64,000 nt of DNA from Streptomyces canus 299MFChir4.1 (GTDB taxonomy: Bacteria; Actinomycetota; Actinomycetes; Streptomycetales; Streptomycetaceae), in NCBI RefSeq assembly GCF_000383615.1, contig NZ_KB911584.1:124001-188000 (forward strand), read 5' to 3'. The notes under the pieces were generated by a model. That model saw only the letters and a list, made by a program, of their open reading frames with translations. It had not been told where the DNA came from and ran no database searches. Numbering within the stretch: position 1 is the first letter of the stretch; every line of letters starts with the position of its first letter. Shown here in pieces: positions 1-10,274 of the stretch. The position numbers were made by a program, and so were the translations under genes.

Positions 1-291
1 CACGCGCTGCCCGGCCAGCAGGGCGCGGGTGTCCTCGTCGAGGATCGAGCCGCCGCCGAGCGCGAGGACGCCGTCGTGCTGGGCGAGCGCCCGGCTTACG
101 GCGGCCTTCTCGATCGCCCGGAAAGCGGCCTCGCCCTCGTCGACGAAGATCTCCGCGATCGCGCGGCCCTGCTCGGCGACGATGTCGTCGTCGGTGTCCC
201 GGTACCCCGTCGCGAGGCGCTCGGCCAGCAGCCGCCCGACGGTGGACTTGCCCACGCCCATCGGACCGACGAGGACGACCGCAGGGCTCAT
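1..291 (-). CDS. aroK: Shikimate kinase AroK (N-terminal part; gene runs off the left edge)
   Basis: Phosphorylates shikimate at the 3-hydroxyl with ATP in the shikimate pathway; cytoplasmic. The visible 97 residues begin with ATG at 291 and hold the P-loop GPMGVGKST near residues 9-17. A shikimate-binding DTDDD segment follows, then an [11 protein letters not shown] segment and the GGGS turn, all typical of AroK. The start overlaps the aroC stop in an ATGA arrangement, so the two are probably translationally coupled. The C-terminal half, including the lid, lies outside the window. Confidence 0.93.
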   Translation of the reverse strand, partial: MSPAVVLVGPMGVGKSTVGRLLAERLATGYRDTDDDIVAEQGRAIAEIFVDEGEAAFRAIEKAAVSRALAQHDGVLALGGGSILDEDTRALLAGQRV

Positions 292-1472
292 CGGATGGCC
301 AGGTTCTCGAGGTACGACCGCACGTTGCGGCGGGTCTCGGGCACGCTGTCGCCGCCGAACTTCTCGGCCACGGCGTCGGCCAGGACCAGCGCCACCATCG
401 CCTCGGCGACGATGCCGGCGGCCGGGACCGCGGACACGTCGGAGCGCTGGTGGTGGGCCTGCGCGGCCTCGCCGGTGGTCACGTCCACGGTCTGCAGGGC
501 CCGAGGGACGGTGGCGATGGGCTTCATCGCGGCCCGCACCCGCAGCAGCTCACCCGTGCTGAGCCCGCCCTCGGTGCCGCCGGAGCGTCCGGAGACGCGG
601 CGGATGCCCTCGGGGGTGTTCACGATCTCGTCGTGCGCCTTCGAGCCCGGCACCCGCGCCAGCTCGAAGCCGTCACCGAGCTCGACGCCCTTGATCGCCT
701 GGATGCCCATCAGCGCACCCGCGAGGCGGGCGTCCAGCTTGCGGTCCCAGTGCACATGCGAGCCCAGGCCCACGGGCACGCCGTACGCCAGGATCTCCAC
801 CACGCCGCCGAGGGTGTCACCGTCCTTGTGGGCCTGGTCGACCTCGGCCACCATCGCCTTCGAGGTGTCCGCGTCCAGGCAGCGCAGCGGATCGGCGTCC
901 AGCTTCTCGACGTCGGCCGGGGTCGGGTAGACGCCCTGCGGGGCCTTCACGGAGCACAGCTCGACGACGTGGCTGACGATCTCGATGCCGGCCGTCTCCT
1001 TCAGGTACGACCGGGCCACCGCGCCCAGCGCCACCCGGGCCGCCGTCTCCCGGGCGGAGGCGCGCTCCAGGATCGGCCGGGCCTCGTCGAAGCCGTACTT
1101 CTGCATGCCCGCGAGGTCGGCGTGGCCGGGGCGCGGGCGGGTCAGCGGGGCGTTGCGCGCGAGGCCCGCGAGGATCTCCGGGTCGATGGGGTCGGCCGAC
1201 ATGACCTGCTCCCACTTCGGCCACTCGGTGTTGCCCACCATGATCGCGACCGGGGAACCGAGGGAGAGACCGTGCCGGACCCCGCCGAGGAAGGTGACCT
1301 GGTCCTGCTCGAACTTCATCCGGGCACCGCGGCCGTAGCCGAGCCGACGCCTCGCCAGGTGGTCCGCCACCAGCTCCGTGGTGATGGGCACGCCGGCGGG
1401 AAGGCCCTCCAGCGTCGCGACGAGTGCGGGACCGTGGGACTCCCCCGCGGTCAGCCAGCGCAACCTGCTCAA
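288..1472 (-). CDS. aroC: Chorismate synthase
   Basis: Converts 5-enolpyruvylshikimate 3-phosphate to chorismate using reduced FMN; last step of the shikimate pathway. The 394-residue product is normal family length. The first signature (TAGESHG, residues 8-14) and the RRLGYGRG segment with its basic substrate-binding residues near 42-49 are clear, and so is the C-terminal [11 protein letters not shown] region. The start is TTG at 1472, supported by an AGGAGC Shine-Dalgarno a few bases upstream. It overlaps downstream aroK by four bases. In many actinobacteria aroC follows aroE directly; here two molybdoenzyme genes separate them. Confidence 0.97.
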   Translation of the reverse strand: MSRLRWLTAGESHGPALVATLEGLPAGVPITTELVADHLARRRLGYGRGARMKFEQDQVTFLGGVRHGLSLGSPVAIMVGNTEWPKWEQVMSADPIDPEILAGLARNAPLTRPRPGHADLAGMQKYGFDEARPILERASARETAARVALGAVARSYLKETAGIEIVSHVVELCSVKAPQGVYPTPADVEKLDADPLRCLDADTSKAMVAEVDQAHKDGDTLGGVVEILAYGVPVGLGSHVHWDRKLDARLAGALMGIQAIKGVELGDGFELARVPGSKAHDEIVNTPEGIRRVSGRSGGTEGGLSTGELLRVRAAMKPIATVPRALQTVDVTTGEAAQAHHQRSDVSAVPAAGIVAEAMVALVLADAVAEKFGGDSVPETRRNVRSYLENLAIR

Positions 1473-1645
1473 CGGTGCTCCTCAGTGCTCGCGCCCTGGT
1501 ACTGCCCTGCGTACGCGCGTCCTCGCGTACGGCAACGGCGCGACCAGGTGCGCGGCCCCGGCCGGCCACCTCCGATCCTCCCACGTCCGGCCGCGACCAC
1601 CGGTCACAGGTCCAGCAGACGGACGTGGGGCCGCGCACCGGCCCC

Positions 1646-2104
1646 TCAGGCCATCCGCTCCGCCGCGCTCTTGATCGCCTCCCGGATGCGGAAGTAGGTC
1701 CCGCAGCGGCAGACGTTGGCGATCGCGTCGATGTCGGCGTCCGTGGGGTTCCTCGTGCGCTTGAGGAGGGCCACGGCCGCCATGATCTGGCCCGGCTGGC
1801 AGTAGCCGCACTGGGCCACGTCCTGTTCCAGCCAGGCTTCCTGGACGGGGTGCAGCCGGTCACCGTCGGCGAGACCCTCGATGGTGGTGACCTCACGGCC
1901 GGAGGCCTCGGAGACGGGGAGCACGCAGGGGTTGAAGGCCTCGCCGTCGAGGTGGCTGGTGCAGGCCTTGCAGACGTTGATCCCGCAGCCGTACTTGGGG
2001 CCGCGGATGTCGAGCAGGTCGCGCAGCGCCCAGAGCAGGGGCAGGTCGTCGGGGGCGTCGACGGTGACGGACTTCCCGTTGACGGTGAAGGTGTGGGAGG
2101 GCAT
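1646..2104 (-). CDS. [2Fe-2S] subunit of a molybdenum hydroxylase, IorA-like
   Basis: Small electron-transfer subunit of the xanthine dehydrogenase family, resembling the alpha subunit of isoquinoline 1-oxidoreductase. An N-terminal plant-type ferredoxin half carries the cysteine cluster in YGCGINVCKAC with a later FNPC. The C-terminal half has the second cluster motifs CGYCQPGQ and CRCGTY. ATG at 2104 is chosen because AGGAGCC precedes it. It follows the large molybdopterin subunit after 24 bases, so the pair should be one transcript and one enzyme. No FAD subunit or cofactor-maturation (XdhC-type) gene is beside it. The electron acceptor and substrate are not known from sequence. Confidence 0.9.
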   Translation of the reverse strand: MPSHTFTVNGKSVTVDAPDDLPLLWALRDLLDIRGPKYGCGINVCKACTSHLDGEAFNPCVLPVSEASGREVTTIEGLADGDRLHPVQEAWLEQDVAQCGYCQPGQIMAAVALLKRTRNPTDADIDAIANVCRCGTYFRIREAIKSAAERMA

Positions 2105-2128
2105 CAAGGCTCCTGGAACCGGGCGGGG

Positions 2129-4336
2129 TCAGCGCGGGAACGGGGTGAAGTCGACGTCGAAGTTGACGGGGAAGCTGCGCGGCTTGGTGCCGGTGGCCCG
2201 GGCGTAGGCGTTGGCCACGGCACCGACCGCCGCGGGGACGCCGAGTTCGCCCGCTCCGCCCGGTTCGCCGGCGCCCTCGATGACGTGGATCCTCACGTCC
2301 TTGGGGGCGTCCTTCTGGCGCGCGTAGTGGAACTGCGAGTAGCTGCCCTCCAGCGGCAGGCCCTTGTCGATGTGCAGGCCCGCCCTGAGCGTGGTGGAGA
2401 TCGCGTCCGTGAGCCCGCCGAGGAGCTGTGCCTCCAGGCCGCGCGGGTTGATCACGCGGCCCACGTCGGCCACGATCACCGCCCTGGCCACCCGGGGTTT
2501 TTTCGGGTCGGTGGCGTCGATCTCGACCAGACAGGCGGTGCAGGACTTGTACTCCTCGTGGAAGCCGATGCCCTGGGCCCAGCCGTCGGGCAGCTCGCGG
2601 CCCCAGTCGCCCTCCGTCGCGGCCCGGTCGAGGACGGCCCGCTGCCGGTCGGTCTTGAGGAAGGACCGCCGGAAGTCCACGGGGTCCTTCCCGAGCCTCG
2701 CGGCCAGCTCGTCGACGACGATCTCCTCGGCGCCGCGGGTGTTGGCCGAGTACACCGACCGCCACGACCCGGTGTGCATCCTGAGCGGCACCTCGGTGAG
2801 GGTCTGGGTGGTCACGCCGAAGTCGTACGGCGACTTCACCGTGGTCAGGAACAGAGTCTGGGCGAAGGTGGCGTTGCCGAGGCCGGTGGGCAGACTCGCC
2901 GCGGCGGCGGTGACCGCGTCGCCGAGTCCGTGCCGGAAGTCGGTCTCCACGGCCGCCACCCGGTGCTGGAAGGTGAGCACCTGGCCGGCCGCGTAGGTGG
3001 CACGGACGCGGTGGTGGGTGGCGGGCCGCATCCGTCCGTGCCGCATGTCGTCGATCCGGGACCACATCAGCCGTACGGGCCGCCCGCTCTTCTTGGACAC
3101 CACGGCGGCCTCCAGGGCCGCGTCGTAGAACAGCCGCCGCCCGAACGAGCCGCCCGACTGCATCACATGCACCGTGACCTTGGAGACGGGCAGTCCGACG
3201 GCCTGCGCGATCGCGGCCTGGGCGACGATCGGCGACTTGAGGCCGGACCAGATCTCGGCGCGGTCCGGCCGTACGTCCGCGACGGCCGAGTTGGTCTCCA
3301 GCGGGGCGTGGCTGGCGAACGCGAAGTCGAACTCGGTGTCCACCTTCCGCACCAGCGCTCCGAGCAGGTCGAGCGAGGGGGTGGCCGCCTTGAGCCGGGC
3401 GCGGATGTCGCTGTCCGACAGCGTGTCGACCGTCCCGCCGCCCCAGGTGACCTCCAGGGCGTTCTTGCCGTCCAGGGCCTGCCCGAACGTTTCCGCGACC
3501 ACCGCGACGCCCGAGTCGATGACGACCACGTCGACGACCCCGGGCATGGCCCGTACGGCGGCCTCGTTGCCGACCGATGTGACCGTGCCGTTGATGGTCG
3601 GCGGGCGGCGCACCATGCAGGGCTTGGCGCCGGGCACGTCGAGGTCGAGGGTGTACGGGTGCGAGCCGGTGACGAGGGCGCGGGCGTCGATGCGGGAGGT
3701 GGGAGTGCCGACGAGGGTGTGCTCGGACTCCTTCTTCGGCGTGACCGTGAGCGAGCCCAGATCCAAGGTCGCGGCCGCCGTCGTCAGGGAGCCGTAGGAG
3801 GCCGTGCGGCCGTCCGGCGCGACCACCACTCCGGCGCGGACCGTCAGTTCGCTCGCCTTCAGGCCCCACTGCCGGGCCGCCGCCGCGACCATCCTGGCCC
3901 GCGCGGCCGCCGCCGTCCGGCGCACCGGGTCGTACAGCGAACGCACCGCGTTGGAACTGCCGGTGAGCTGGTTGAACAGCAGCTCGGGCCGGGCGTCCTC
4001 CAGGTGCACGCGGACCCGGTCGAGCGGGGTGTCGAGTTCCTCCGCGACCAGCATGGCCACGGCGGTGGTGAGTCCCTGGCCGACCTCCTCGCGGGGCAGC
4101 CGGAAGTCGACGCCGCCGTCCTCGTCGACGCTCAGTACGAGCATGTCGGCGGTGGGCTTCCCGGCGAGGATCAGCAGATCGCCCAGGTCGACCAGATCGG
4201 CCGGTGCGGGCGGGGTGGGGATCGCGGCGTCGGCGCTGCCGGGGGCGTAGGCCTCGACACCGAACCTGGTCGCTACGGCGAGAGCGGGCGCGGCCACCAG
4301 ATAGGTGAGAAACCTGCGCCGGGCGTGACGGGTCAT
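2129..4336 (-). CDS. Molybdopterin-binding subunit of a molybdenum hydroxylase, IorB-like, Tat-exported
   Basis: Catalytic large subunit (735 residues) of the xanthine dehydrogenase and aldehyde oxidase superfamily, closest in layout to IorB of isoquinoline 1-oxidoreductase. Residues 1-30 form a likely Tat signal (RRRFLTYLVAAPALAVA), so the complex may act outside the membrane with its cofactor already inserted. The segment GGSFGRR near the middle is the usual molybdopterin contact. The C-terminal GEPGGAGELG holds the expected catalytic glutamate. ATG at 4336 follows a GGAGCC site. It lies upstream of the [2Fe-2S] subunit. The substrate could be an N-heterocycle or an aldehyde; sequence alone does not decide. 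Confidence 0.88.
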   Translation of the reverse strand: MTRHARRRFLTYLVAAPALAVATRFGVEAYAPGSADAAIPTPPAPADLVDLGDLLILAGKPTADMLVLSVDEDGGVDFRLPREEVGQGLTTAVAMLVAEELDTPLDRVRVHLEDARPELLFNQLTGSSNAVRSLYDPVRRTAAAARARMVAAAARQWGLKASELTVRAGVVVAPDGRTASYGSLTTAAATLDLGSLTVTPKKESEHTLVGTPTSRIDARALVTGSHPYTLDLDVPGAKPCMVRRPPTINGTVTSVGNEAAVRAMPGVVDVVVIDSGVAVVAETFGQALDGKNALEVTWGGGTVDTLSDSDIRARLKAATPSLDLLGALVRKVDTEFDFAFASHAPLETNSAVADVRPDRAEIWSGLKSPIVAQAAIAQAVGLPVSKVTVHVMQSGGSFGRRLFYDAALEAAVVSKKSGRPVRLMWSRIDDMRHGRMRPATHHRVRATYAAGQVLTFQHRVAAVETDFRHGLGDAVTAAAASLPTGLGNATFAQTLFLTTVKSPYDFGVTTQTLTEVPLRMHTGSWRSVYSANTRGAEEIVVDELAARLGKDPVDFRRSFLKTDRQRAVLDRAATEGDWGRELPDGWAQGIGFHEEYKSCTACLVEIDATDPKKPRVARAVIVADVGRVINPRGLEAQLLGGLTDAISTTLRAGLHIDKGLPLEGSYSQFHYARQKDAPKDVRIHVIEGAGEPGGAGELGVPAAVGAVANAYARATGTKPRSFPVNFDVDFTPFPR

Positions 4337-4454
4337 GGCGGGCTCCGTTCGGCGGCCCGCCGACTCTGCCGGGCCGTCCGCAGAGCATGACCTGGGGTTA
4401 CTTCTCAGTACAGCGCTTTCACAGGATCGCCATGTCCCCCTGCGTCACACCACG

Positions 4455-5294
4455 TCAGCGGGCCGCCAGGGCGTGCTCGCCCGCCTTGCGCATGGCGTCC
4501 ACGGGCGCGGGCGTGCGGCCCGTCATCTGCTCGACCTGCAGCACCGCCTGGTGCACGAGCAGGTCGAGGCCGCTGACCACGGCTCCGCCGATCATCGACC
4601 AGCGGGCCGCCAGCTCGGTCGGCCAGGGGTCGTAGAGCACGTCGAACAGGGCCGCGGGGCGCTCCGGTACGGCGTGGGCGAGGGCGTCCGTCGCCCCGGC
4701 GGGGGTGGTGGCGATCACCAGCGGGGCGCGCAGGGCCTCGGCCGCGTCCGCCCAGTCCGCGGTGCGGATCTCGACGTCGAGGCGCTCGCCCCATTGCCGC
4801 ATCTCGGCGGCCCGGGCCTCGCTGCGCACGTAGGCGACGACCTCACCGGTGCAGATCCTGGCCAGCGCGGCCAGCGCGGAGGAGGCGGTGGCGCCGGCGC
4901 CGAGGATCGCCGCCGAGTCGACCTGCTCGATGCCCCGCTCCCTGAGGGCGGCGGCCATCCCCGGGATGTCGGTGTTGTCGCCGAGGCGACGGCCGTCCTC
5001 GGTGAACACCACCGTGTTGACGGCCTCCACCGAGGCGGCGGTGTCGCTGATGCCGTCCAGCAGCGGGATGACGGCCCGCTTCAGCGGCATGGTCAGCGAC
5101 AGCCCGGCCCACTCCGGCCCGAGCTGCTCCACGAACGCGGGCAGTGCGGCCTCGTCGAGCTCGAACCGGTCGTACGACCAGCCCGTGAGCCCCAGCTCCT
5201 CGTAGGCGGCCCGGTGCAGGACCGGCGAAAGGGAGTGCGCGATGGGCTTGCCGAGTACGGCGGCCCGGCGGGCGTCAGCTGCCCGTGCTTGCAT
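4455..5294 (-). CDS. aroE: Shikimate dehydrogenase (NADP+)
   Basis: Reduces 3-dehydroshikimate to shikimate. The 279-residue protein starts with the substrate-binding segment KPIAHSLSP (about residues 16-24). It carries the catalytic lysine in LTMPLK and an NADP-binding Rossmann loop AILGAGATASS in the second domain. The start overlaps the mltG stop by 20 bases, implying coupled translation at the distal end of the alaS-ruvX-mltG-aroE run. About 118 bases separate it from the molybdoenzyme pair that follows. Confidence 0.94.
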   Translation of the reverse strand: MQARAADARRAAVLGKPIAHSLSPVLHRAAYEELGLTGWSYDRFELDEAALPAFVEQLGPEWAGLSLTMPLKRAVIPLLDGISDTAASVEAVNTVVFTEDGRRLGDNTDIPGMAAALRERGIEQVDSAAILGAGATASSALAALARICTGEVVAYVRSEARAAEMRQWGERLDVEIRTADWADAAEALRAPLVIATTPAGATDALAHAVPERPAALFDVLYDPWPTELAARWSMIGGAVVSGLDLLVHQAVLQVEQMTGRTPAPVDAMRKAGEHALAAR

Positions 5295-7014
5295 TGAACT
5301 TTTCCTTGAGGCGCAGGAATTCGGCGTGGGTCTTGGCGAATTCGGTCTTCTTCACACCGTCGGTCGCGACGAAGTAGTACCAGCCGTCGTCGGTCGGATT
5401 GAGTGTCGCCTTAATCGCGGTGTCGCCCGGGTTGTCGATCGGTCCGGGCGGCAGGCCCTTGTTCGTGTACGTGTTGTACGGGTCCTTGTTGCTGTTGATC
5501 TCCTTCTCGGAGATCTCGATGTTGCTCTCGTTCTTCACGTAGTTGAAGGTCGAGTCGAACTGCAGGAACCCGTAGGTCTCGGGGTTCGCGAGGTTCAGCC
5601 TGTTGTAGACGACCTCCGCCATCTTGCGGTAGTCGTCCTCCGTCTTGCCCTCGGCCTGGACGAGGCTGGCGACCGTGATGACCTGGAGCGGACTGTCCAG
5701 CTTGAGCGCCTTGGCCTTGGCCTCCAGGTCGTACGCGGCGTACTTGTCGACGGCCTCGGTGACCATGTCCTTCAGCACCGATTCGGGCTTCATGCCCTTC
5801 GCCGCGGGATAGGTGCCCGGGTACAGGAATCCCTCCAGAGGGTCCTTGATATCCCGGTTGTCGTTCGCCCAACTCGGCAGTCCGAGGCTCTTGTATTTCT
5901 GTTCGGCGATTTTCTCGGTGGCACCGGAAGCAAGATCGAGTTTCTCGTCGATCTTCTTGTAGACGGTAGCGTTCCGCATCCCCGGAGCAACCAGCACGTT
6001 GTTCTGGCTCTTCGGATCGAGCATCATCGCCACAGCGCTCTCGGCGGACATCTCCTTCTTCAGGAGATAGGCGCCGGCCTGGATTGAATTCCCCTTGTCG
6101 TTCTGCTCCTGGGCGGACACGAAGGCGTCGACGCTCTTGACGACACCCGCGTCCTTGAGCAGCCGACCGATCGCGTACCCACCCGCGCCCTTGGGGATCT
6201 GGACGGTGACCATCTGGCTCGTCCCGCCCCCGGCGTAGTCCGGAGCCGCGCCGAAACGACTTTTGTAGTACTGGTACCCGAAGTACCCGACGCCCGCGGT
6301 GCCGCCGCCGAAGACCAGCAGCACCACCAGACAGGCGCAGCCGCTTTTGCGCTTCTTGGATCCTTTGCCGCCGCGCCCCCGCCGGTCGCCGCGGCCGCCC
6401 TGTGGGTCGTCGAAGTCGCCGGGGTCGTCCTGGTCGTCGTCACCGCCCGCGAAGAAGGCGTGCTCGCCCTGGTCGGGGCCCGGGTCCCAGTCGGTCTGCG
6501 GCTCCGGCTCGGCACGCCGGCGGCTCGGCGGCTCGGGCGGCGGGTAGGCGTCCGGGCTGCCGTAGTAGTCCTGCTGCTCGGCGCCGTACGCGGCGGCCTG
6601 CTGACCGTAGGGATCCGACGGGTCGGCGGGGTACGGGATCTGCGCCTGGGTGCCGGTCGCCCAGCCGTTGTTGTCGTACGACTGCTGCTGCTGGTCCTGA
6701 TAGGCCTGCTGGTCGTACTGCTGTTGACCGTACTGCTGCTGGTCGTACTGGTGATTGTACTGCTGGTGCTGGTCGTACTGGCCGTTGTGCTGCGGGTACT
6801 GCTGCTGCGCCTGACCATAGGCAGCTTGCCGGCCTTCGTCCCAGCCATTGTTGTCGTACTGCTGCTGCGGCTGCTGCGGGTAGTGCTGCGGCTGGCCGCC
6901 GTAGGGGGACTGCTGACCCGCGTGGGCCTGCTGTCCTTCCCATCCACCGTCCCCGTACAACGGGTCCTCGGGATTCCACGGTTCGGAGCCTTCGCCCCGG
7001 CCATACTCAGTCAT
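5275..7014 (-). CDS. mltG: Endolytic murein transglycosylase MltG with a long Gln/Tyr-rich cytoplasmic tail
   Basis: Membrane lytic transglycosylase that cleaves nascent glycan strands and is thought to set strand length. The order in 579 residues is: a Gln, Tyr, Asn and Gly-rich tail (about 1-180); an acidic and then basic linker; one membrane segment near 225-250; an extracytoplasmic domain with a LysM-like part; and the catalytic YceG/MltG domain. The catalytic glutamate lies in ASLVQAEGK. The family in E. coli is about 340 residues, so the tail is an addition. DNA for the tail is rich in CTG/CAG-like triplets. It sits between ruvX and aroE, the usual actinobacterial position. Confidence 0.94.
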   Translation of the reverse strand: MTEYGRGEGSEPWNPEDPLYGDGGWEGQQAHAGQQSPYGGQPQHYPQQPQQQYDNNGWDEGRQAAYGQAQQQYPQHNGQYDQHQQYNHQYDQQQYGQQQYDQQAYQDQQQQSYDNNGWATGTQAQIPYPADPSDPYGQQAAAYGAEQQDYYGSPDAYPPPEPPSRRRAEPEPQTDWDPGPDQGEHAFFAGGDDDQDDPGDFDDPQGGRGDRRGRGGKGSKKRKSGCACLVVLLVFGGGTAGVGYFGYQYYKSRFGAAPDYAGGGTSQMVTVQIPKGAGGYAIGRLLKDAGVVKSVDAFVSAQEQNDKGNSIQAGAYLLKKEMSAESAVAMMLDPKSQNNVLVAPGMRNATVYKKIDEKLDLASGATEKIAEQKYKSLGLPSWANDNRDIKDPLEGFLYPGTYPAAKGMKPESVLKDMVTEAVDKYAAYDLEAKAKALKLDSPLQVITVASLVQAEGKTEDDYRKMAEVVYNRLNLANPETYGFLQFDSTFNYVKNESNIEISEKEINSNKDPYNTYTNKGLPPGPIDNPGDTAIKATLNPTDDGWYYFVATDGVKKTEFAKTHAEFLRLKEKFNASTGS

Positions 7015-7137
7015 CGATCCCCTAGAGCCGCGAGGCGGCGGTCTCCTGCTTCCACGATCCGGGCTACCGTTCCGCCTCTTTCTGTGCGGTGACTGTTCGA
7101 ATGTCGCCGCATCGCGCGGAACGTTACCGTATCGCGA

Positions 7138-7602
7138 TCAGATGACCACTTCGACGCCCTCGCCGGGTGCTTTACCTGACACCCGTTCGGATTCCAGGGC
7201 CTGCTGAAGAATGATCACGGCTGCTGCCTGGTCGATGACCGATCTGCCCTTTTTGGATTTCACTCCGGATGCGCGCAGTCCCTGACTGGCCGTCACGGTG
7301 GTCATGCGCTCGTCGACGAGCCTGACCGGAACGGGCGCGATCCCCCGGGCGAGCTCCTGGACGAAGCCGCGGACCTTCACGGCGGCCGGGCCCTCGCCCC
7401 CCTTGAGGGAGCGAGGGAGACCGACGACGACCTCGATCGGTTCGTACTCCTCGACCAGCTGCTTCAGCCGGCGGTGGGCCGCCGGGACGTCGCGGCCCGG
7501 GACCGTCTCCACCGGGGTGGCGAGGATCCCGTCGGGGTCGCACGAGGCGACCCCGATGCGGGCGTCCCCGACGTCGATCGCGAGCCTGCGGCCTCGGCGC
7601 AT
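7138..7602 (-). CDS. ruvX: RuvX / YqgF family Holliday-junction resolvase-like nuclease
   Basis: RNase H-fold protein of the YqgF family, with roles proposed in pre-16S rRNA processing and in Holliday junction resolution. The 154 residues begin with the metal-binding strand AIDVGDARIGVA. They continue with the VVGLPRSLKG segment and the VRLVDERMTT strand, and end with a DQAAAVIILQ acidic site, so all expected acidic positions are present. The ATG overlaps the alaS stop by one base (TAATG), indicating coupled translation. A 123-base gap precedes mltG. Confidence 0.93.
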   Translation of the reverse strand: MRRGRRLAIDVGDARIGVASCDPDGILATPVETVPGRDVPAAHRRLKQLVEEYEPIEVVVGLPRSLKGGEGPAAVKVRGFVQELARGIAPVPVRLVDERMTTVTASQGLRASGVKSKKGRSVIDQAAAVIILQQALESERVSGKAPGEGVEVVI

Positions 7603-10274
7603 TACTTGGCCGTCTCCCCGACCGTGCGCTCCACGGCGTCCACGGCCTCGCCGATCGCGGCCGGGTTCTGGCCGCCGCCCTGGGCGACGTCCGGCTTGCC
7701 GCCACCGCCGCCGCCGAGCGTCTTGGCGGCCGTGCGGACCAGGTCACCGGCCTTGAGACCGCGCTCACGGGCGGGCTCGTTGGTGGCGATGACCGTCAGC
7801 GGCTTGCCGTTGTTGACCGTGAAGAGGGCCACCACGGCGGCCCGGCCGCCCTGGATGCGGCCGCGCACGTCGAGGACCAGCTTGCGCAGGTCGTCGGGGG
7901 TGGTGCCGTCCGGGACCTGACCGGTGACGACGGCGATCCCGCGGACGTCCTTGGCGGACTCGGCGAGACCGGCGGCGGCCTGGAGGACCTTCTCCGCGCG
8001 GAACCTCTCGATCTCCTTCTCGGCGTCCTTCAGCTTGCCGAGCATGGCGGAGACCTTCTCCGGAAGCTCCTCAGGTCGGCCCTTGATCAGCTCCTGGAGC
8101 TGGGCGACGACGGTGTGCTCGCGGGCGAGGAAGTTGTACGCGTCGACACCGACGAGCGCCTCGATACGGCGGACACCGGAGCCGATGGACGACTCGCCGA
8201 GCAGCTTGACCAGGCCGAGCTGCGAGGTGTTGTGCACGTGGGTGCCACCGCACAGCTCCTTGGAGAAGTCGCCGATGGTCACCACCCGGACCCGCTCGCC
8301 GTACTTCTCGCCGAACTCGGCGATGGCGCCCTGCTTCTTGGCCTCGTCCAGGCTCAGGATCTCGGCGTGCACGTCGAGATCGCGGGCGAGCACCTCGTTG
8401 ATCTTCTGCTCGACGTCGGTCATCACGGCCGTGGGAACGGCGGACGGGGAACCGAAGTCGAAGCGGAAGCGGCCGGGCTGGTTCTCGGAACCGGCCTGGG
8501 CGGCCGTCGGGCCGAGCGCGTCCCGCAGCGCCTGGTGGGTGAGGTGGGTGGCCGAGTGGGCGCGGGCGATGGCCGTGCGGCGGCGGCCGTCGATCGAGGC
8601 GTGGGCCTTGGCTCCGACGGTGACCTCACCGAACTGGACGACGCCCTTGTGCACGTACACGCCCGGGACCGGCTTCTGGGTGTCACGGATCTCGATGACG
8701 GCACCGGAGTCGACCTTGATCCGGCCGGTGTCGCCGATCTGGCCGCCGCCCTCGGCGTAGAAGGGGGTGCGGTCCAGGACGATCTCGACCTCGTCGCCCT
8801 CAGTGGCGGCCGGCGAGGAGGTGCCGTCGACGAGGATGCCGACGATCGTGGACTCGCTCTCGGTGTCCGAGTAGCCGAGGAACTCGGTCTCCCCGGCCTG
8901 GTCGGCGATCGCACGGTAGGCGCCCGCGCCGGCGTGGCCGGTCTTCTTGCCCTGGGCGTCGGCCTTGGCGCGCTCCCGCTGCTCCTTCATCAGGCGGCGG
9001 AAGCCGTCCTCGTCCACGGACAGGCCCTGCTCGGCGGCCATCTCCAGGGTGAGGTCGATCGGGAAGCCCCAGGTGTCGTGGAGCAGGAACGCCTTGTCGC
9101 CGGCGAGGACCTTGCCGCCGGCGGCCTTGGTCTCGGTGACGGCGGTGTCGAGGATGTTGGTGCCGGCCTTCAGCGTCTTGAGGAAGGCGTTCTCCTCGGC
9201 GACGGCGACCTTCTCGATGCGCTCGCGGTCGGTGACCAGCTCCGGGTACTGCTGACCCATCATGGCGATCACGGTGTCGACCAGGTCCAGCACGACCGGG
9301 CCGGTGGCACCGAGCAGGCGCATGTTGCGGATGGCCCGGCGCATGATGCGTCGCAGGACGTAGCCGCGGCCTTCGTTGCCGGGCGTGACACCGTCGCCGA
9401 TGAGCATCACCGAGGTGCGCATGTGGTCGGTGACCACGCGCAGCGAGACGTCCGAGTCGTGGGCGTCGCCGTAGGCCACGCCGGTCAGCTCGGTGGCCTT
9501 CTTGATGACGGCCATGGAGGTGTCGATCTCGTACATGTTCTGCACGCCCTGCAGGATCATCGCCAGGCGCTCGAGTCCGAGGCCGGTGTCGATGTTCTTG
9601 CTGGGGAGCTCGCCGAGGATCTCGAAGTTGTCCTTGCCGATGCCCTCGCCGCGCTCGTACTGCATGAAGACGAGGTTCCAGATCTCCACGTACCGCTCGT
9701 CGTTGACGGCGGGGCCGCCCTCGACGCCGAACTCGGGGCCGCGATCGTAGTTGATCTCGGAACACGGGCCACAGGGGCCGGGGACGCCCATGGACCAGTA
9801 GTTGTCCTTCATGCCGAGGCGCTGGATGCGCTCCTTGGGCACACCGACGACCTCGTGCCAGATGCGCTCGGCCTCGTCGTCGTCCTTGTAGACGGTGATC
9901 CAGAGCTTCTCCGGCTCCAGACCGTAACCACCCTTGTCCTGGGCGCTGGTGAGCAGCTCCCAGGCGTACTTGATGGCGCCTTCCTTGAAGTAGTCGCCGA
10001 AGGAGAAGTTGCCGCACATCTGGAAGAACGTGCCGTGCCGGGTGGTCTTGCCGACCTCTTCGATGTCGGGGGTGCGCACGCACTTCTGCACGCTGGTGGC
10101 GCGCGGCCAGGGCGGCTTGACCTCACCCAGGAAGTAGGGCTTGAAGGGCACCATGCCGGCCGGGACGAGGAGCAGAGTCGGGTCGTCCGCGATGAGCGAC
10201 GCCGAAGGGACGACGGTGTGCCCGCGCTCCTCGAAGAAGCTCAGCCAGCGGCGGCGAATCTCGGCCGACTCCAT
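7602..10274 (-). CDS. alaS: Alanyl-tRNA synthetase
   Basis: Class II aminoacyl-tRNA synthetase charging tRNA-Ala. The 890-residue protein has normal full length: the catalytic core (about 1-450, with [12 protein letters not shown] and the motif 3 GLGLERLAM), an editing domain with HSATHLTH and the zinc-binding CGGTHVHNT, and a C-terminal DHHA1 domain with the [15 protein letters not shown] stretch. It begins one base inside the stop of the DUF6167 gene. No T-box-like leader was seen; the gene is transcribed from within or upstream of the DUF948-DUF6167 pair. Confidence 0.98.
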   Translation of the reverse strand: MESAEIRRRWLSFFEERGHTVVPSASLIADDPTLLLVPAGMVPFKPYFLGEVKPPWPRATSVQKCVRTPDIEEVGKTTRHGTFFQMCGNFSFGDYFKEGAIKYAWELLTSAQDKGGYGLEPEKLWITVYKDDDEAERIWHEVVGVPKERIQRLGMKDNYWSMGVPGPCGPCSEINYDRGPEFGVEGGPAVNDERYVEIWNLVFMQYERGEGIGKDNFEILGELPSKNIDTGLGLERLAMILQGVQNMYEIDTSMAVIKKATELTGVAYGDAHDSDVSLRVVTDHMRTSVMLIGDGVTPGNEGRGYVLRRIMRRAIRNMRLLGATGPVVLDLVDTVIAMMGQQYPELVTDRERIEKVAVAEENAFLKTLKAGTNILDTAVTETKAAGGKVLAGDKAFLLHDTWGFPIDLTLEMAAEQGLSVDEDGFRRLMKEQRERAKADAQGKKTGHAGAGAYRAIADQAGETEFLGYSDTESESTIVGILVDGTSSPAATEGDEVEIVLDRTPFYAEGGGQIGDTGRIKVDSGAVIEIRDTQKPVPGVYVHKGVVQFGEVTVGAKAHASIDGRRRTAIARAHSATHLTHQALRDALGPTAAQAGSENQPGRFRFDFGSPSAVPTAVMTDVEQKINEVLARDLDVHAEILSLDEAKKQGAIAEFGEKYGERVRVVTIGDFSKELCGGTHVHNTSQLGLVKLLGESSIGSGVRRIEALVGVDAYNFLAREHTVVAQLQELIKGRPEELPEKVSAMLGKLKDAEKEIERFRAEKVLQAAAGLAESAKDVRGIAVVTGQVPDGTTPDDLRKLVLDVRGRIQGGRAAVVALFTVNNGKPLTVIATNEPARERGLKAGDLVRTAAKTLGGGGGGKPDVAQGGGQNPAAIGEAVDAVERTVGETAK

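Noticed and set aside
1424-4390. 988-codon open frame on the plus strand
   Set aside because: Antisense to the aroC end and the molybdoenzyme pair, whose frames carry clear motifs. Long antisense frames are routine in GC-rich DNA.
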